Source: Clostridia bacterium (lineage in GTDB: Bacteria; Bacillota; Clostridia; TANB77; UBA1234). From it: DNA of 64,000 nucleotides. Positions within the stretch are counted from its first letter, which is position 1; the number at the start of each line of letters is the position of its first letter. The notes beneath the pieces were generated by a model, which was not told the origin of the DNA, ran no database searches, and saw nothing but the letters and a program-made list of their open reading frames with translations. The DNA lies in NCBI GenBank assembly GCA_017469565.1, contig JAFUGC010000028.1:26859-90858 (forward strand). The letters are read 5' to 3'. The translations under genes were made by a program, and so were the position numbers. Of the stretch, positions 27,764-35,591 are shown one piece after another.

Positions 27764-27797
27764 AAAACCGCACAAATAGCTATTTTTGTGCGGTTTT
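27764..27797 (+). terminator. Terminator, CCGCACAAA palindrome
   Basis: AAAACCGCACAAA pairs with TTTTGTGCGGTTTT. It is related in arm sequence to the hairpins at 20444 and 63274. Confidence 0.75.
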
Positions 27798-27826
27798 AAA
27801 ATTTTTTAAAAAATTTACAAAAATAG

Positions 27827-27855
27827 TTGACATAAATTAAATAGTGTGTTAGAAT
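27827..27855 (+). promoter_or_regulatory. Consensus promoter for structured RNA
   Basis: TTGACA (27827-27832), 17-base spacer, TAGAAT (27850-27855). It points into the GC-rich structured region and places the transcript start near 27862. Confidence 0.75.
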
Positions 27856-27861
27856 AATAGA

Positions 27862-28380
27862 CGTTGTGAGAAAAATTTTCCAGTGTTTGTTTGATAGTGA
27901 GTTCTATTAATAAATTTGCTTTTCCCGTTTTAATATAGATATTCTATAGGGAAAGGAGGAATGCGGAATAGGGATGCATATGTCTACCCTGTGCCACAAG
28001 AGACTTGTCTCTGATGCGGCGAGAGTCGCTGGGGTTGCATACCCCGTGGCAGTAGCCTGTGTGGATAACTACCGTGGTCTTGGAAAAGACATGGTAGACG
28101 TCCTTCGCTTCGTTGCAGAACGTAGCGGAAAGGCTACCATGGCTCAGGCTAACATGCTGTCCAACTTCGACTGGCGCGTCCAGCGGAAGGGCTGCATGGA
28201 AGTACTCGGCAAAGAGCTTTGGAAGCGTGTCCAGCATAGTTGCGGATCTGATTCGCAGCGTATTGGTACGCTTGCCAGGTTCCTCTTGTCTGAGGAATAA
28301 GCCGGCAGTCATGCCATTGGTTCCACCCCCGCAAGGGATCGAGATAAAAGGTACTGATTTGGTAAATCAGTACCTTTTTT
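27862..28380 (+). ncRNA. Large, highly structured non-coding RNA of unassigned family
   Basis: Predicted RNA of about 520 nt between a consensus promoter and a terminator. The first 95 bases are AT-rich and contain TTTCCC..GGGAAA around a TATAGA/TCTATA hairpin. From about 27990 to 28345 GC rises to about 60% (35 and 37 G/C in two 60-base lines counted), against an AT-rich genome. Helices seen: TGCCAC 27992/GTGGCA 28046 enclosing three hairpins; GTAGCC 28052/GGCTAC 28132 enclosing CTACC-GTCTT-GGAA-AAGAC-GGTAG and CGCT-CGTT-GCAG-AACG-AGCG; CATGC 28153/GCATG 28194 around CTGG/CCAG; AAGCGT 28223/ACGCTT 28268 extended by TGG/CCA around GTTGCG/CGCAGC; TTCCTC/GAGGAA 28280-28297; GGCA/TGCC 28304; CCC-GCAA-GGG 28328. 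It does not match RNase P, tmRNA, SRP or 6S RNA motifs I know. A 108-codon frame inside is judged fortuitous. Confidence 0.8.
28346..28380 (+). terminator. Strong terminator ending the structured RNA
   Basis: AAAAGGTACTGATTT (28346-28360) pairs with AAATCAGTACCTTTT (28364-28378) through a three-base loop, with a T-run. The 140 bases from here to the next start hold one small GGTGG/CCACC hairpin and nothing else I can support. Confidence 0.92.
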
Positions 28381-28521
28381 GCGTTTCAATTTTAAAAAAT
28401 CAGGTTCTTTTTTCCTTTTTCACCAGGATTTGTGGTTTGAAAAGTACTTTTACAGATGCTAAGATTTAATTGTTGGTGGGAAAAACACCACAATAAAATT
28501 TTAAGAAAGGAAGGAAACTAC

Positions 28522-30366
28522 ATGAAAAGAATTTTAGCACTTATTTTATCTTTTGCAATGATTCTTGGAATGATGCCTATGGCCTTTGCAGAGGGGGAAA
28601 CCGTGGTTGCAAAAATAGGCGAAGAGGAATACCAAACCATCACGGCTGCAATTAATGCGGCACAAACAGGTGAAACGGTTACACTTGTGAGTGATGTGGA
28701 AACAGATGAATTATTTTCTGTTCCTTCTGGTATTATCATTGATGGTGGGGGAAAAACCATCAAAAGTACTTATGCAGGAAATAAGGCCAACCTTATTACC
28801 ATAACCGGAAAAGGAGAAACAACCATTCAAAATTTAAATATAGATGTAACAGAAGCTCAAATTAAATATGCAGTTCATGTGTATAGCAAAGAGGAAGAAA
28901 GTTTAGCAACAGTTACCTTAAGTAAAGTAAAAATAGAGGGAGGCAATTATGCAGCTATCTTAGTCAATGGTTCTGAAGTTACGATAGAGGATTCTACCTT
29001 AAATCCTGGCGAGAACGCCTATACCAATGTAGAATATGCTATGGGAAGTAATGTGACATCTGTACCAAAGATTACTCTCAATAATGTAACTACCAAAGAG
29101 GGATTAAATGTGATGTATGCTGACAGTGATACATTAAAAGCAATTGATGCGGAGAGCACAGAAAAAGCCCTTGAAATTGTTAATAGCAATCTAGTGGGAG
29201 CAAAAATTTCTCTAGATGAAGATGGGAATGCTTATGATTTTGTAGAAGTAAAGTATCAATTAACACTCAATTATGCAGATGAACAAACAGAGTCAAAGGA
29301 AATTGAAGTGATAGACGGGGAAGAAGTAGAATTAGAAGTGCCAACAAGAGAAGGGTATACATTTGAAGGCTGGAAGGCTGAAGATGGAACCATATATGGC
29401 AAAGAAGAAGACAAAAAATCAATCAAGGTAGAAAGTGACATTATTCTTACCGCGGAGTGGAAAAAGATTGAAACGGAAGAAAGTGGAGACAATAGTGGTG
29501 ATACAAGCGGCGATGTAAGTGGAGACATTAGTAGCGATGCAAGCGGCGATGTAAGTGGAGACATTAGTAGCGATGCAAGTGGTGATGTAAGTGGAGACAT
29601 TAGCGGTGATACAAGCGGCGATGTAAGTGGAGACATTAGCGGTGATACAAGCGGCGATGTTAGTGGAGATATTAGCGATGATACAAGTGGCGATGTCAGT
29701 GGAGATAAGAGTGGTGATACGAGCGTGGATGATAAAACATCTTCAGGTGGTAAATCAAGTGGCAAAGGTGATAAAAAGGAAGAAAATAAAGAAGATAATA
29801 AGGAAGAAGAAAAAACAGAAGTAAAAATCACTTTTGATGATATTAAATCAGGAGATTGGTATTATGAATCCGTGAAAGACTTAGTAGGTAAAGGAGTAAT
29901 CAAAGGAACTTCCAAAGATAAGTTTTCTCCAGAATTAAAACTTACTAGAGGTATGTTAGTTACTATGCTTCATAGACTTGAAAATGAAGAAAAGGCAACA
30001 AAGAAAATTACATTCAAAGATGTAAACGAAAAGGCATATTATTATGATGCTGTTGTATGGGCAGCAGAAAATAAAATTATTGTTGGCTACAATGAGGAAA
30101 CCTTTGGAGCAGAGGACGAAATTACTAGAGAACAAGTGGCCCTAGTACTTTACAGATATCAAAAATATTTAGATAAAGATGTGAAGGTGAAAGAGGATAG
30201 TATGAAATTTGATGATGCTAAGGAGATTAGTGATTATGCCAAGACTGCAATGCAATGGGCTGTAGAGAAGGGAATTATGAAAGGAAAAGATGAGAAAATT
30301 CTTGCTCCTAAAGATATTTCTTCTAGAGCCGAGATTGTTGTGATGATTGGAAGGCTAGGGAAGTAA
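28522..30366 (+). CDS. SLH-domain surface protein with SGD repeats
   Basis: A 614-residue exported protein. A signal peptide (MKRILALILSFAMILGMMPMAFA) leads to a region of beta-helix-like repeats (about 30-250). An InlB/Listeria-Bacteroides-type repeat follows (YTFEGWKAEDGTIY near 293), then an 80-residue low-complexity block of SGD-x tetrads. A Lys/Glu linker and C-terminal SLH modules come last (FDDIKSGDWYYESVKDLVGKG near 440; VNEKAYYYDAVVWAAENKIIVGY near 503; ISDYAKTAMQWAVEKGIMKG near 572). SLH modules bind cell-wall polysaccharide, so it is wall-attached. The ATG at 28522 follows AAGGAAGG; an upstream in-frame ATG has no site or signal. Ligand unknown. Confidence 0.9.
   Translation: MKRILALILSFAMILGMMPMAFAEGETVVAKIGEEEYQTITAAINAAQTGETVTLVSDVETDELFSVPSGIIIDGGGKTIKSTYAGNKANLITITGKGETTIQNLNIDVTEAQIKYAVHVYSKEEESLATVTLSKVKIEGGNYAAILVNGSEVTIEDSTLNPGENAYTNVEYAMGSNVTSVPKITLNNVTTKEGLNVMYADSDTLKAIDAESTEKALEIVNSNLVGAKISLDEDGNAYDFVEVKYQLTLNYADEQTESKEIEVIDGEEVELEVPTREGYTFEGWKAEDGTIYGKEEDKKSIKVESDIILTAEWKKIETEESGDNSGDTSGDVSGDISSDASGDVSGDISSDASGDVSGDISGDTSGDVSGDISGDTSGDVSGDISDDTSGDVSGDKSGDTSVDDKTSSGGKSSGKGDKKEENKEDNKEEEKTEVKITFDDIKSGDWYYESVKDLVGKGVIKGTSKDKFSPELKLTRGMLVTMLHRLENEEKATKKITFKDVNEKAYYYDAVVWAAENKIIVGYNEETFGAEDEITREQVALVLYRYQKYLDKDVKVKEDSMKFDDAKEISDYAKTAMQWAVEKGIMKGKDEKILAPKDISSRAEIVVMIGRLGK
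29484..29722 (+). repeat. In-frame tandem repeat coding SGD-x tetrads
   Basis: A 12-base coding period gives Ser-Gly-Asp plus one variable residue, about twenty copies. DNA copies are near-identical over longer units (GGCGATGTAAGTGGAGACAT recurs), which shows recent expansion. Confidence 0.85.
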
Positions 30367-30368
30367 GA

Positions 30369-30432
30369 AAATAAAAGAATTCCCATGGGAACCCTTAAGA
30401 GGGCACTCCCATGGGAATTCTTTTATTTTTTA
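30369..30432 (+). terminator. Long hairpin terminator
   Basis: GAATTCCCATGGGA and its inverse TCCCATGGGAATTC flank a 16-base loop, with AAAATAAAA and TTTTATTTTTT extending the stem. The sequence to about 30620 is AT-rich and shows no gene. Confidence 0.9.
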
Positions 30433-30625
30433 ACTTGTTATGACTAAGAGATTGGAAATTTTTCGCGATACTTTTTGAGGAGATACACCGATGTTTTGAG
30501 AATGGAGTCTAATATTTATGTCAACTTAAAATAGCTGTCAAATGTAAATTTCCGTAGGAAAAATTAACAAAAATGCATTTAAATGTAAACAAATTGTAAA
30601 TTTCGTAAATGTTTTTTAAACTTTG

Positions 30626-30653
30626 TTGACTTTCATTTTTAGAAATATATAAT
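30626..30653 (+). promoter_or_regulatory. Promoter of the major SLH protein gene
   Basis: TTGACT (30626-30631), 16-base spacer, TATAAT (30648-30653). It gives a leader of about 135 bases, long for this window and consistent with a stable, highly expressed mRNA (inference). Confidence 0.7.
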
Positions 30654-30794
30654 GGCAGTGTACTTAGGAAATGGAAATATTCTACCATAATCCTTGGTGC
30701 AAAATTAGATTGTTAGAGCAGATAAGAAAGAAAAGGGCAGTCTAATTCCATCAAATACTTTTCTTTCAAAAATTTTAAAGGAGGATTTTTCAAT

Positions 30795-33377
30795 ATGAAA
30801 AGAGTATTATCTTTAGTATTAGCGCTTTCAATGGTTCTTAGTATGTTCTCTTTTGCTTTTGCAGGTAGCAACCTAAAAGACATTGACGGAACAGAATATG
30901 AAGCTGCTGTTGAAGCACTAGTAGAGTTAGGTGTTGTTAACGGATACACAGACGGAACATACCTACCAGAGAAAACAGTATCAAGAGCCGAAATGGCTAA
31001 ATTATTAGTAGTAGCAGCTGGACTTGAGCCAGCAGCTGAAGTAGCACAAGGTGCTACAAGATTTTCAGATGTTAACGGTGGATGGGCTTCTGGCTACATC
31101 AATGTTGCTTCTGAATATGGTTACATCGTTGGATATCCAGATGGAACATTCCAACCAGATGCACAAGTTACTTATGCAGAAGCTGTAACAATGGCTCTTA
31201 GAGTATTAGGTTACAGAACAGTAGTTGAATCAAAAGGCACATGGCCAACAAACTACATTGCAAGAGCACAAGACCTTAAAATGTTAGATGACATCTCTTA
31301 TGGAACATATTCAGATGGCGCTAAAAGAGGAAATGTTGCTAAACTTGTATGGAATATGTTAAGAACAAAAATGTGGGATGTAACAAGTGAGAATGAGACA
31401 AATGGTCTTAACTACTCAAAATCTGACATTATGTTAGAAGTTAAATTCCCAGATTATGACTATGTAGAAGACTATTTCGATAGCTTTGATATCACAAGCG
31501 ATGGCGAAGTAATGATTACATTAGAAGGTGTAACTGGCGAATTAGAGTATCTTGGAAATGATTTCTACACATTTGTTACAGGAACAGAAGTAGAAGTTTT
31601 AATCAATACAAAAGATGAAACTTTATTAACAATCGTTCCAACAGGTGATGACAAATTAGTAGAAGGAACAAAATCAGATTTAGAAGATGATTACGAAGAT
31701 ACAGTTCCAGCTGGAACATATGATTATGCTTATGCAAGAGTTGAAAAGAAAGATATCAAAGATTCAACTTTATTAACAGTAAATAGTGCATATGTATATG
31801 AAGTAAAAGAATCTTCTTCAAGCATTAAGATAAACGGTTCATCAACAAAAGAAAAAGATTATGAGAACTATGTTGTAATCAAAGATGGTGAAAGAGTTTC
31901 TTATGCTGATGTAAAAGCTGGTGACGTTCTTTCAGAAGTTACAGTTGATGGAAACACATTCTATATCATTTCAACAGATTCTGTAGAAGGTAAATTCACA
32001 AAATATGTTGATGATGATGATGATAGCATTCTAACAATTGGTGGAGAAAAATACACAGAAGCTGAAGCTTACTATGTAGAAAATCCAGAAAAAGACGGAG
32101 AGAAGAAAGGTTCTAAACTTGCTAACGCTTCAGATTCAGTAAGAAAAGATATGAAGAATGAAGTAGTTACAGCTTACCTAGACTTCCTAGGAAGAGTAAC
32201 AAGACTTGACTTCGATGGTAAGATTGGTGATGATTCAACAGGAGATGTTAAATTCTATGCTATTAAGTCTCTAGTAGAGAAAGAAAAAGCTGGAGTTTAT
32301 ACAATATCTCTAGAGAATGAAGCTGGCGAAGAAGAATACAAATTCGAGAAGAATAGCAGTGTTGCAAAAGATTTATATGCAGATGATACAATGACTGAAG
32401 GTACATTTGTAGCTGTTTCATTCAATGATGATGGTGAAATCACAGATATTGAAAATGTTGCAGCAATTACTCTTGATGGACCAGATGCATCTGAGAAAGA
32501 CATCACATATGATGAAGATGAAGATGATGGATACTATCAAGTACTTCCTCTTGAGAGTGCAAAATATGATAAGGATGAAGAGAAGCTTGTTGCAGGTGAT
32601 GATTCAATCCTTGTTGATGAAGATGTAATTCTTGTAACATTAACACTTGATGATAATGATACAACAAAGACATCTGATGATGTATACTCAGTAGAATTTG
32701 CTGAAGGACTAGAAGCTCTTGAGAACATTAAAGACGAAGAAATCGTAGTTATCGTTGATGCTGCTGAAAAGATTCAAACAGCTATCTATGTAATTAGATT
32801 TGACGATGCTACAAACAAAGATGATATCGAAGCTGCTAAAGTTGAAAGTGCTAAGTTAAACAAACTTGGAACAGAGTATTCTTTAGAGTTAGATAACAAT
32901 GATGATATGGTTTATAGAAAATCAGACAATACTGAACTTGGTGATGGTATTGCAGATTATGAGAATGGTGTAATTCTTTACTCTATCAAAGAAGATAAAG
33001 ATGGTGACGAATACTTAATATTTGAAGCTGGTTTAACATTTGATGATATTAAAGCTGTAGTTGCTGATGATGATGCTGATGATTATGTTGATGAAGTTAA
33101 ACGTAACACAGTAAGCTTCGAAGATGAAGATGTAAGAATCGCTAAAGCATACAGAGATGAAATGGAAGATTACCTATTCGTAATCATAGAAGTTTCTGAT
33201 GATGAAGATGCTGATGATGAAGACGTAGTAACAAACGTTGCTAGCCCAATCAAAGCAGAAGATATCTCAGCTTCTAACTTTGAAGAATTCGACAGAATTA
33301 TCAAAGATGATGATGCTAAGGTTATATTCATAATCAGAGGTCTTGCTGAAAGAGAAGAAGCAGGAGAACCTGCCTAA
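30795..33377 (+). CDS. SLH-domain S-layer protein, strongly acidic
   Basis: An 860-residue exported protein. A signal peptide ends at about residue 23 (FSFAFA). Three SLH modules span about 25-200 (EALVELGVVNGYTDGTYLPE; ASEYGYIVGYPDGTFQPD; and a WPTNYIARAQDLKML segment). The remaining 650 residues are very rich in Asp and Glu and carry beta-strand-like repeats. Codon choice differs from neighbours (frequent TAC, AAC, ACA, GTT), as expected for a very highly expressed gene. AAAGGAGG precedes the ATG by 9 bases. With its dedicated promoter and long leader it is the best candidate for the main S-layer protein. Confidence 0.88.
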   Translation: MKRVLSLVLALSMVLSMFSFAFAGSNLKDIDGTEYEAAVEALVELGVVNGYTDGTYLPEKTVSRAEMAKLLVVAAGLEPAAEVAQGATRFSDVNGGWASGYINVASEYGYIVGYPDGTFQPDAQVTYAEAVTMALRVLGYRTVVESKGTWPTNYIARAQDLKMLDDISYGTYSDGAKRGNVAKLVWNMLRTKMWDVTSENETNGLNYSKSDIMLEVKFPDYDYVEDYFDSFDITSDGEVMITLEGVTGELEYLGNDFYTFVTGTEVEVLINTKDETLLTIVPTGDDKLVEGTKSDLEDDYEDTVPAGTYDYAYARVEKKDIKDSTLLTVNSAYVYEVKESSSSIKINGSSTKEKDYENYVVIKDGERVSYADVKAGDVLSEVTVDGNTFYIISTDSVEGKFTKYVDDDDDSILTIGGEKYTEAEAYYVENPEKDGEKKGSKLANASDSVRKDMKNEVVTAYLDFLGRVTRLDFDGKIGDDSTGDVKFYAIKSLVEKEKAGVYTISLENEAGEEEYKFEKNSSVAKDLYADDTMTEGTFVAVSFNDDGEITDIENVAAITLDGPDASEKDITYDEDEDDGYYQVLPLESAKYDKDEEKLVAGDDSILVDEDVILVTLTLDDNDTTKTSDDVYSVEFAEGLEALENIKDEEIVVIVDAAEKIQTAIYVIRFDDATNKDDIEAAKVESAKLNKLGTEYSLELDNNDDMVYRKSDNTELGDGIADYENGVILYSIKEDKDGDEYLIFEAGLTFDDIKAVVADDDADDYVDEVKRNTVSFEDEDVRIAKAYRDEMEDYLFVIIEVSDDEDADDEDVVTNVASPIKAEDISASNFEEFDRIIKDDDAKVIFIIRGLAEREEAGEPA

Positions 33378-33400
33378 GAGGTAATACTCTTGAATATAAA

Positions 33401-33431
33401 TGCCCAGGCTTAAGTGCCTGGGTATTTTTTT
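33401..33431 (+). terminator. Rho-independent terminator
   Basis: TGCCCAGGC pairs with GCCTGGGTA across TTAAGT and is followed by seven T. Confidence 0.88.
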
Positions 33432-33464
33432 ACTCTTTTATCTACGGAAGGAACAATTTTGCGA

Positions 33465-33512
33465 AAAAATAGTCTACCAAATTGTAGACTATTTTTACAA
33501 TTATGATATAAT
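33465..33512 (+). promoter_or_regulatory. 13-bp inverted repeat overlapping an extended -10 promoter
   Basis: AAAAATAGTCTAC (33465-33477) and GTAGACTATTTTT (33484-33496) are a perfect inverted repeat. TGATATAAT (33504-33512) follows as an extended -10. The repeat could be a terminator or an operator covering the -35. Confidence 0.5.
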
Positions 33513-33542
33513 ATTTCTGTGATTGATAAAGGAGGATAGGTA

Positions 33543-35498
33543 ATGAAAAAATTGATTTGTTTATTAATTGCCTTAGTAACATTTTTTACGGTTACATGCT
33601 ATGCGGCAAATGTGAAAACGGTATCTCTTTCGGATGTAAAAGGAACCAAATACGAAGAGGCTGTGAGTAAGTTAGTAACCTTTAACATTGTAAACGGTTT
33701 TGAGGATAACACATATAGACCTGCGGATACGGTTACTCGTGCACAGCTAGCAAAAATGCTTGTTATCTCTATGGGAATGGAGAGTCAAGTGGCAGATGCT
33801 AGCAAAAAATATCTAGATTTTTCAGATGTTTTGAGCTCACACTGGGGTTATGGATACATTAAATTAGCATCGGATAATAAACTTGTGAATGGGTATGAAG
33901 ATAAAACTTTTAAGCCAGAAGGTAATGTAACATATGCTGAGGCAACAGCTATGATTGTCAGGGCTTTAGGATATGAAGTAGATGTTGCTAGGTCTGAATT
34001 AAATTGGCCTAATAATTATATGACTTATGCTGATGAAAAATTAGAGTTGTTTGATGGCATTTCTACTTTTAAAGCGAATGATAAGGCTAACCGTGGAGAT
34101 ATTGCACTGCTTCTTTGGAATGCTCTTAGAACCGGTGTGTGTGAAATTGTTGCTGAAAATTCAAAAGGTCTTGTTTATGGTCAGGGTAATGCAATGATTA
34201 CGGAATATTTAAATTATATTTACTTAAAAGATGCAGAGGTGAAGAAGGTAGATTTTGATAAAACATATAAAACTGCTGAAGTGACATTGAAAGAAAAGGG
34301 GAAAGAATCTTTAACAGTGGAATTTGATGCGGAAGATGCCATTGAGATGTTTGGAAAGACAGTAACTATTCTTTGTGATAAAAAGGGAAAGAATATTTTA
34401 TCTTTTGAAGCCACTTCTGATTATAAGACTGTGAAGGGAAATGTTTCAAATATTACAAGTACTAAGATTTATTTAACGAATAAGAGCACAGGATACAAAT
34501 TGCCGGAAGATGATGATGATATCTTATTATATGGAATCGATGATATTGATGATGCAGCTGAGGTAATCTTACTTGTGGACGGAAGCACTATCCAATACTG
34601 TGTTGCTATGGGAACATCGGATGTTCAAATGGGTGTTGTAGTGGATGCAAAAGTCAAGATTTCAAATGATTATGGAATCAAGGTAAGAGGAGTTGATGTG
34701 ACAAAGGGCGGAGAGTCTTATTTAGTTGCCAATGAAGATGAATGGCCATCCAAAGGGGAAGTAATCCTTTATTACATTAATGATGATGATTATTTAGTAG
34801 TTTTAGGTACTGCTAGCGAGGAAGATGCAAGTAGCATTTCTAGCGTTAGTAGCAGTTCTATTAAGATATCGAAAAAGAAGGATTATGATTTTGAGGATAA
34901 GGATGAATATACAATAGTTTCTGCTACTACTTCAAAATTAAAATCAACCAAATTGTCTGAAGTTAGTAGGAAAACAGATATGGTTTGCATTTTCGAATAT
35001 AATGCACATGTATATATTGTTGTTTATGAAGAGGCTTATTTAGATAATCTAGACCCTGATCTTGTAGAAGCATTGGATGCGCTAGATGAAGCAATTGAGG
35101 AAGCTCTAGATTATGATGAGGCAAAATATACGCAAAAATCTTATGCACAGCTAATGAAGTATGTAGAAACAGGTAAATCGCTTGATTATGAGTCTACTAT
35201 GTCAAAAATCAAGAAGGCTACAAGCAATATTTTAAAGTATATTGATAATTTGGAAGCTGCTGGAGCAAAAGAAAGAAAAGTTGTTAGTGCGAAAAAAGCG
35301 TTAAGAGAATTAGTGAAAGATGAGGCTGAATTATTAGTAGAAGATGAAGATTTGTATACAAAGAAGTCATATAATGCTTTTTATGAAGTTTATTCAGAAG
35401 CACTTGATTTATTAGCTGCAACAGATGCAGAACAAGATGAGTTAGAAGACATGTATGATGATCTTGAGGATGCAATGGATAGTTTAGTGAAGGCATAA
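33543..35498 (+). CDS. SLH-domain surface protein
   Basis: A 651-residue exported protein. Signal peptide to about residue 22 (FTVTCYA), then three SLH modules (VSKLVTFNIVNGFEDNTYRP; KLASDNKLVNGYEDKTFKPE; NWPNNYMTYADEKLEL), sharing the order and WPxNY landmark of the preceding S-layer protein, so the two are paralogues. The middle is beta-rich. The last about 140 residues are helical with two copies of an YTxKSYxxxxxxxxxA pattern (YTQKSYAQL near 520; YTKKSYNAF near 605), like FIVAR-type modules. It has its own promoter and is not followed by an evident partner. Confidence 0.88.
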   Translation: MKKLICLLIALVTFFTVTCYAANVKTVSLSDVKGTKYEEAVSKLVTFNIVNGFEDNTYRPADTVTRAQLAKMLVISMGMESQVADASKKYLDFSDVLSSHWGYGYIKLASDNKLVNGYEDKTFKPEGNVTYAEATAMIVRALGYEVDVARSELNWPNNYMTYADEKLELFDGISTFKANDKANRGDIALLLWNALRTGVCEIVAENSKGLVYGQGNAMITEYLNYIYLKDAEVKKVDFDKTYKTAEVTLKEKGKESLTVEFDAEDAIEMFGKTVTILCDKKGKNILSFEATSDYKTVKGNVSNITSTKIYLTNKSTGYKLPEDDDDILLYGIDDIDDAAEVILLVDGSTIQYCVAMGTSDVQMGVVVDAKVKISNDYGIKVRGVDVTKGGESYLVANEDEWPSKGEVILYYINDDDYLVVLGTASEEDASSISSVSSSSIKISKKKDYDFEDKDEYTIVSATTSKLKSTKLSEVSRKTDMVCIFEYNAHVYIVVYEEAYLDNLDPDLVEALDALDEAIEEALDYDEAKYTQKSYAQLMKYVETGKSLDYESTMSKIKKATSNILKYIDNLEAAGAKERKVVSAKKALRELVKDEAELLVEDEDLYTKKSYNAFYEVYSEALDLLAATDAEQDELEDMYDDLEDAMDSLVKA

Positions 35499-35529
35499 TT
35501 TTGAATCATTTGGATAAATATGAATCATG

Positions 35530-35562
35530 AGAAGCTAGGTAAAATCATATTATCTAGCTTCT
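35530..35562 (+). terminator. Probable weak terminator
   Basis: GAAGCTAG (35531-35538) pairs with CTAGCTTC (35554-35561). The T-run is poor. Confidence 0.45.
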
Positions 35563-35591
35563 TGTATGAATAATAAAAAGGAGGTTACACC

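Noticed and set aside
27974..28300. A 108-codon open frame inside the structured RNA (and an overlapping minus-strand frame 27944-28312)
   Set aside because: Both strands are open over the same GC-rich stretch, as happens when stop codons are rare by composition. The ATG is not well spaced from the AAAGGAGG site, codon use is unlike every neighbour, and the sequence is better explained by nested helices.
27862..28380. RNase P RNA, tmRNA or SRP RNA as identity of the structured RNA
   Set aside because: The conserved GAGGAAAGTCC-type block of RNase P, the tRNA-like ends and tag frame of tmRNA, and the SRP apical motif are not present.
28113..28469. Second plus-strand frame crossing the RNA terminator
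   Set aside because: It has no start signal and runs through the terminator hairpin.
29484..29722. CRISPR-like array
   Set aside because: The repeats are contiguous and in frame with the protein; there are no unique spacers of constant length. No CRISPR array or cas gene was seen in the window.
29271..29831. A 186-codon minus-strand frame rich in Ser, Pro and Leu
   Set aside because: It is the mirror of the SGD repeat and linker of the SLH gene on the plus strand, with no start signals.
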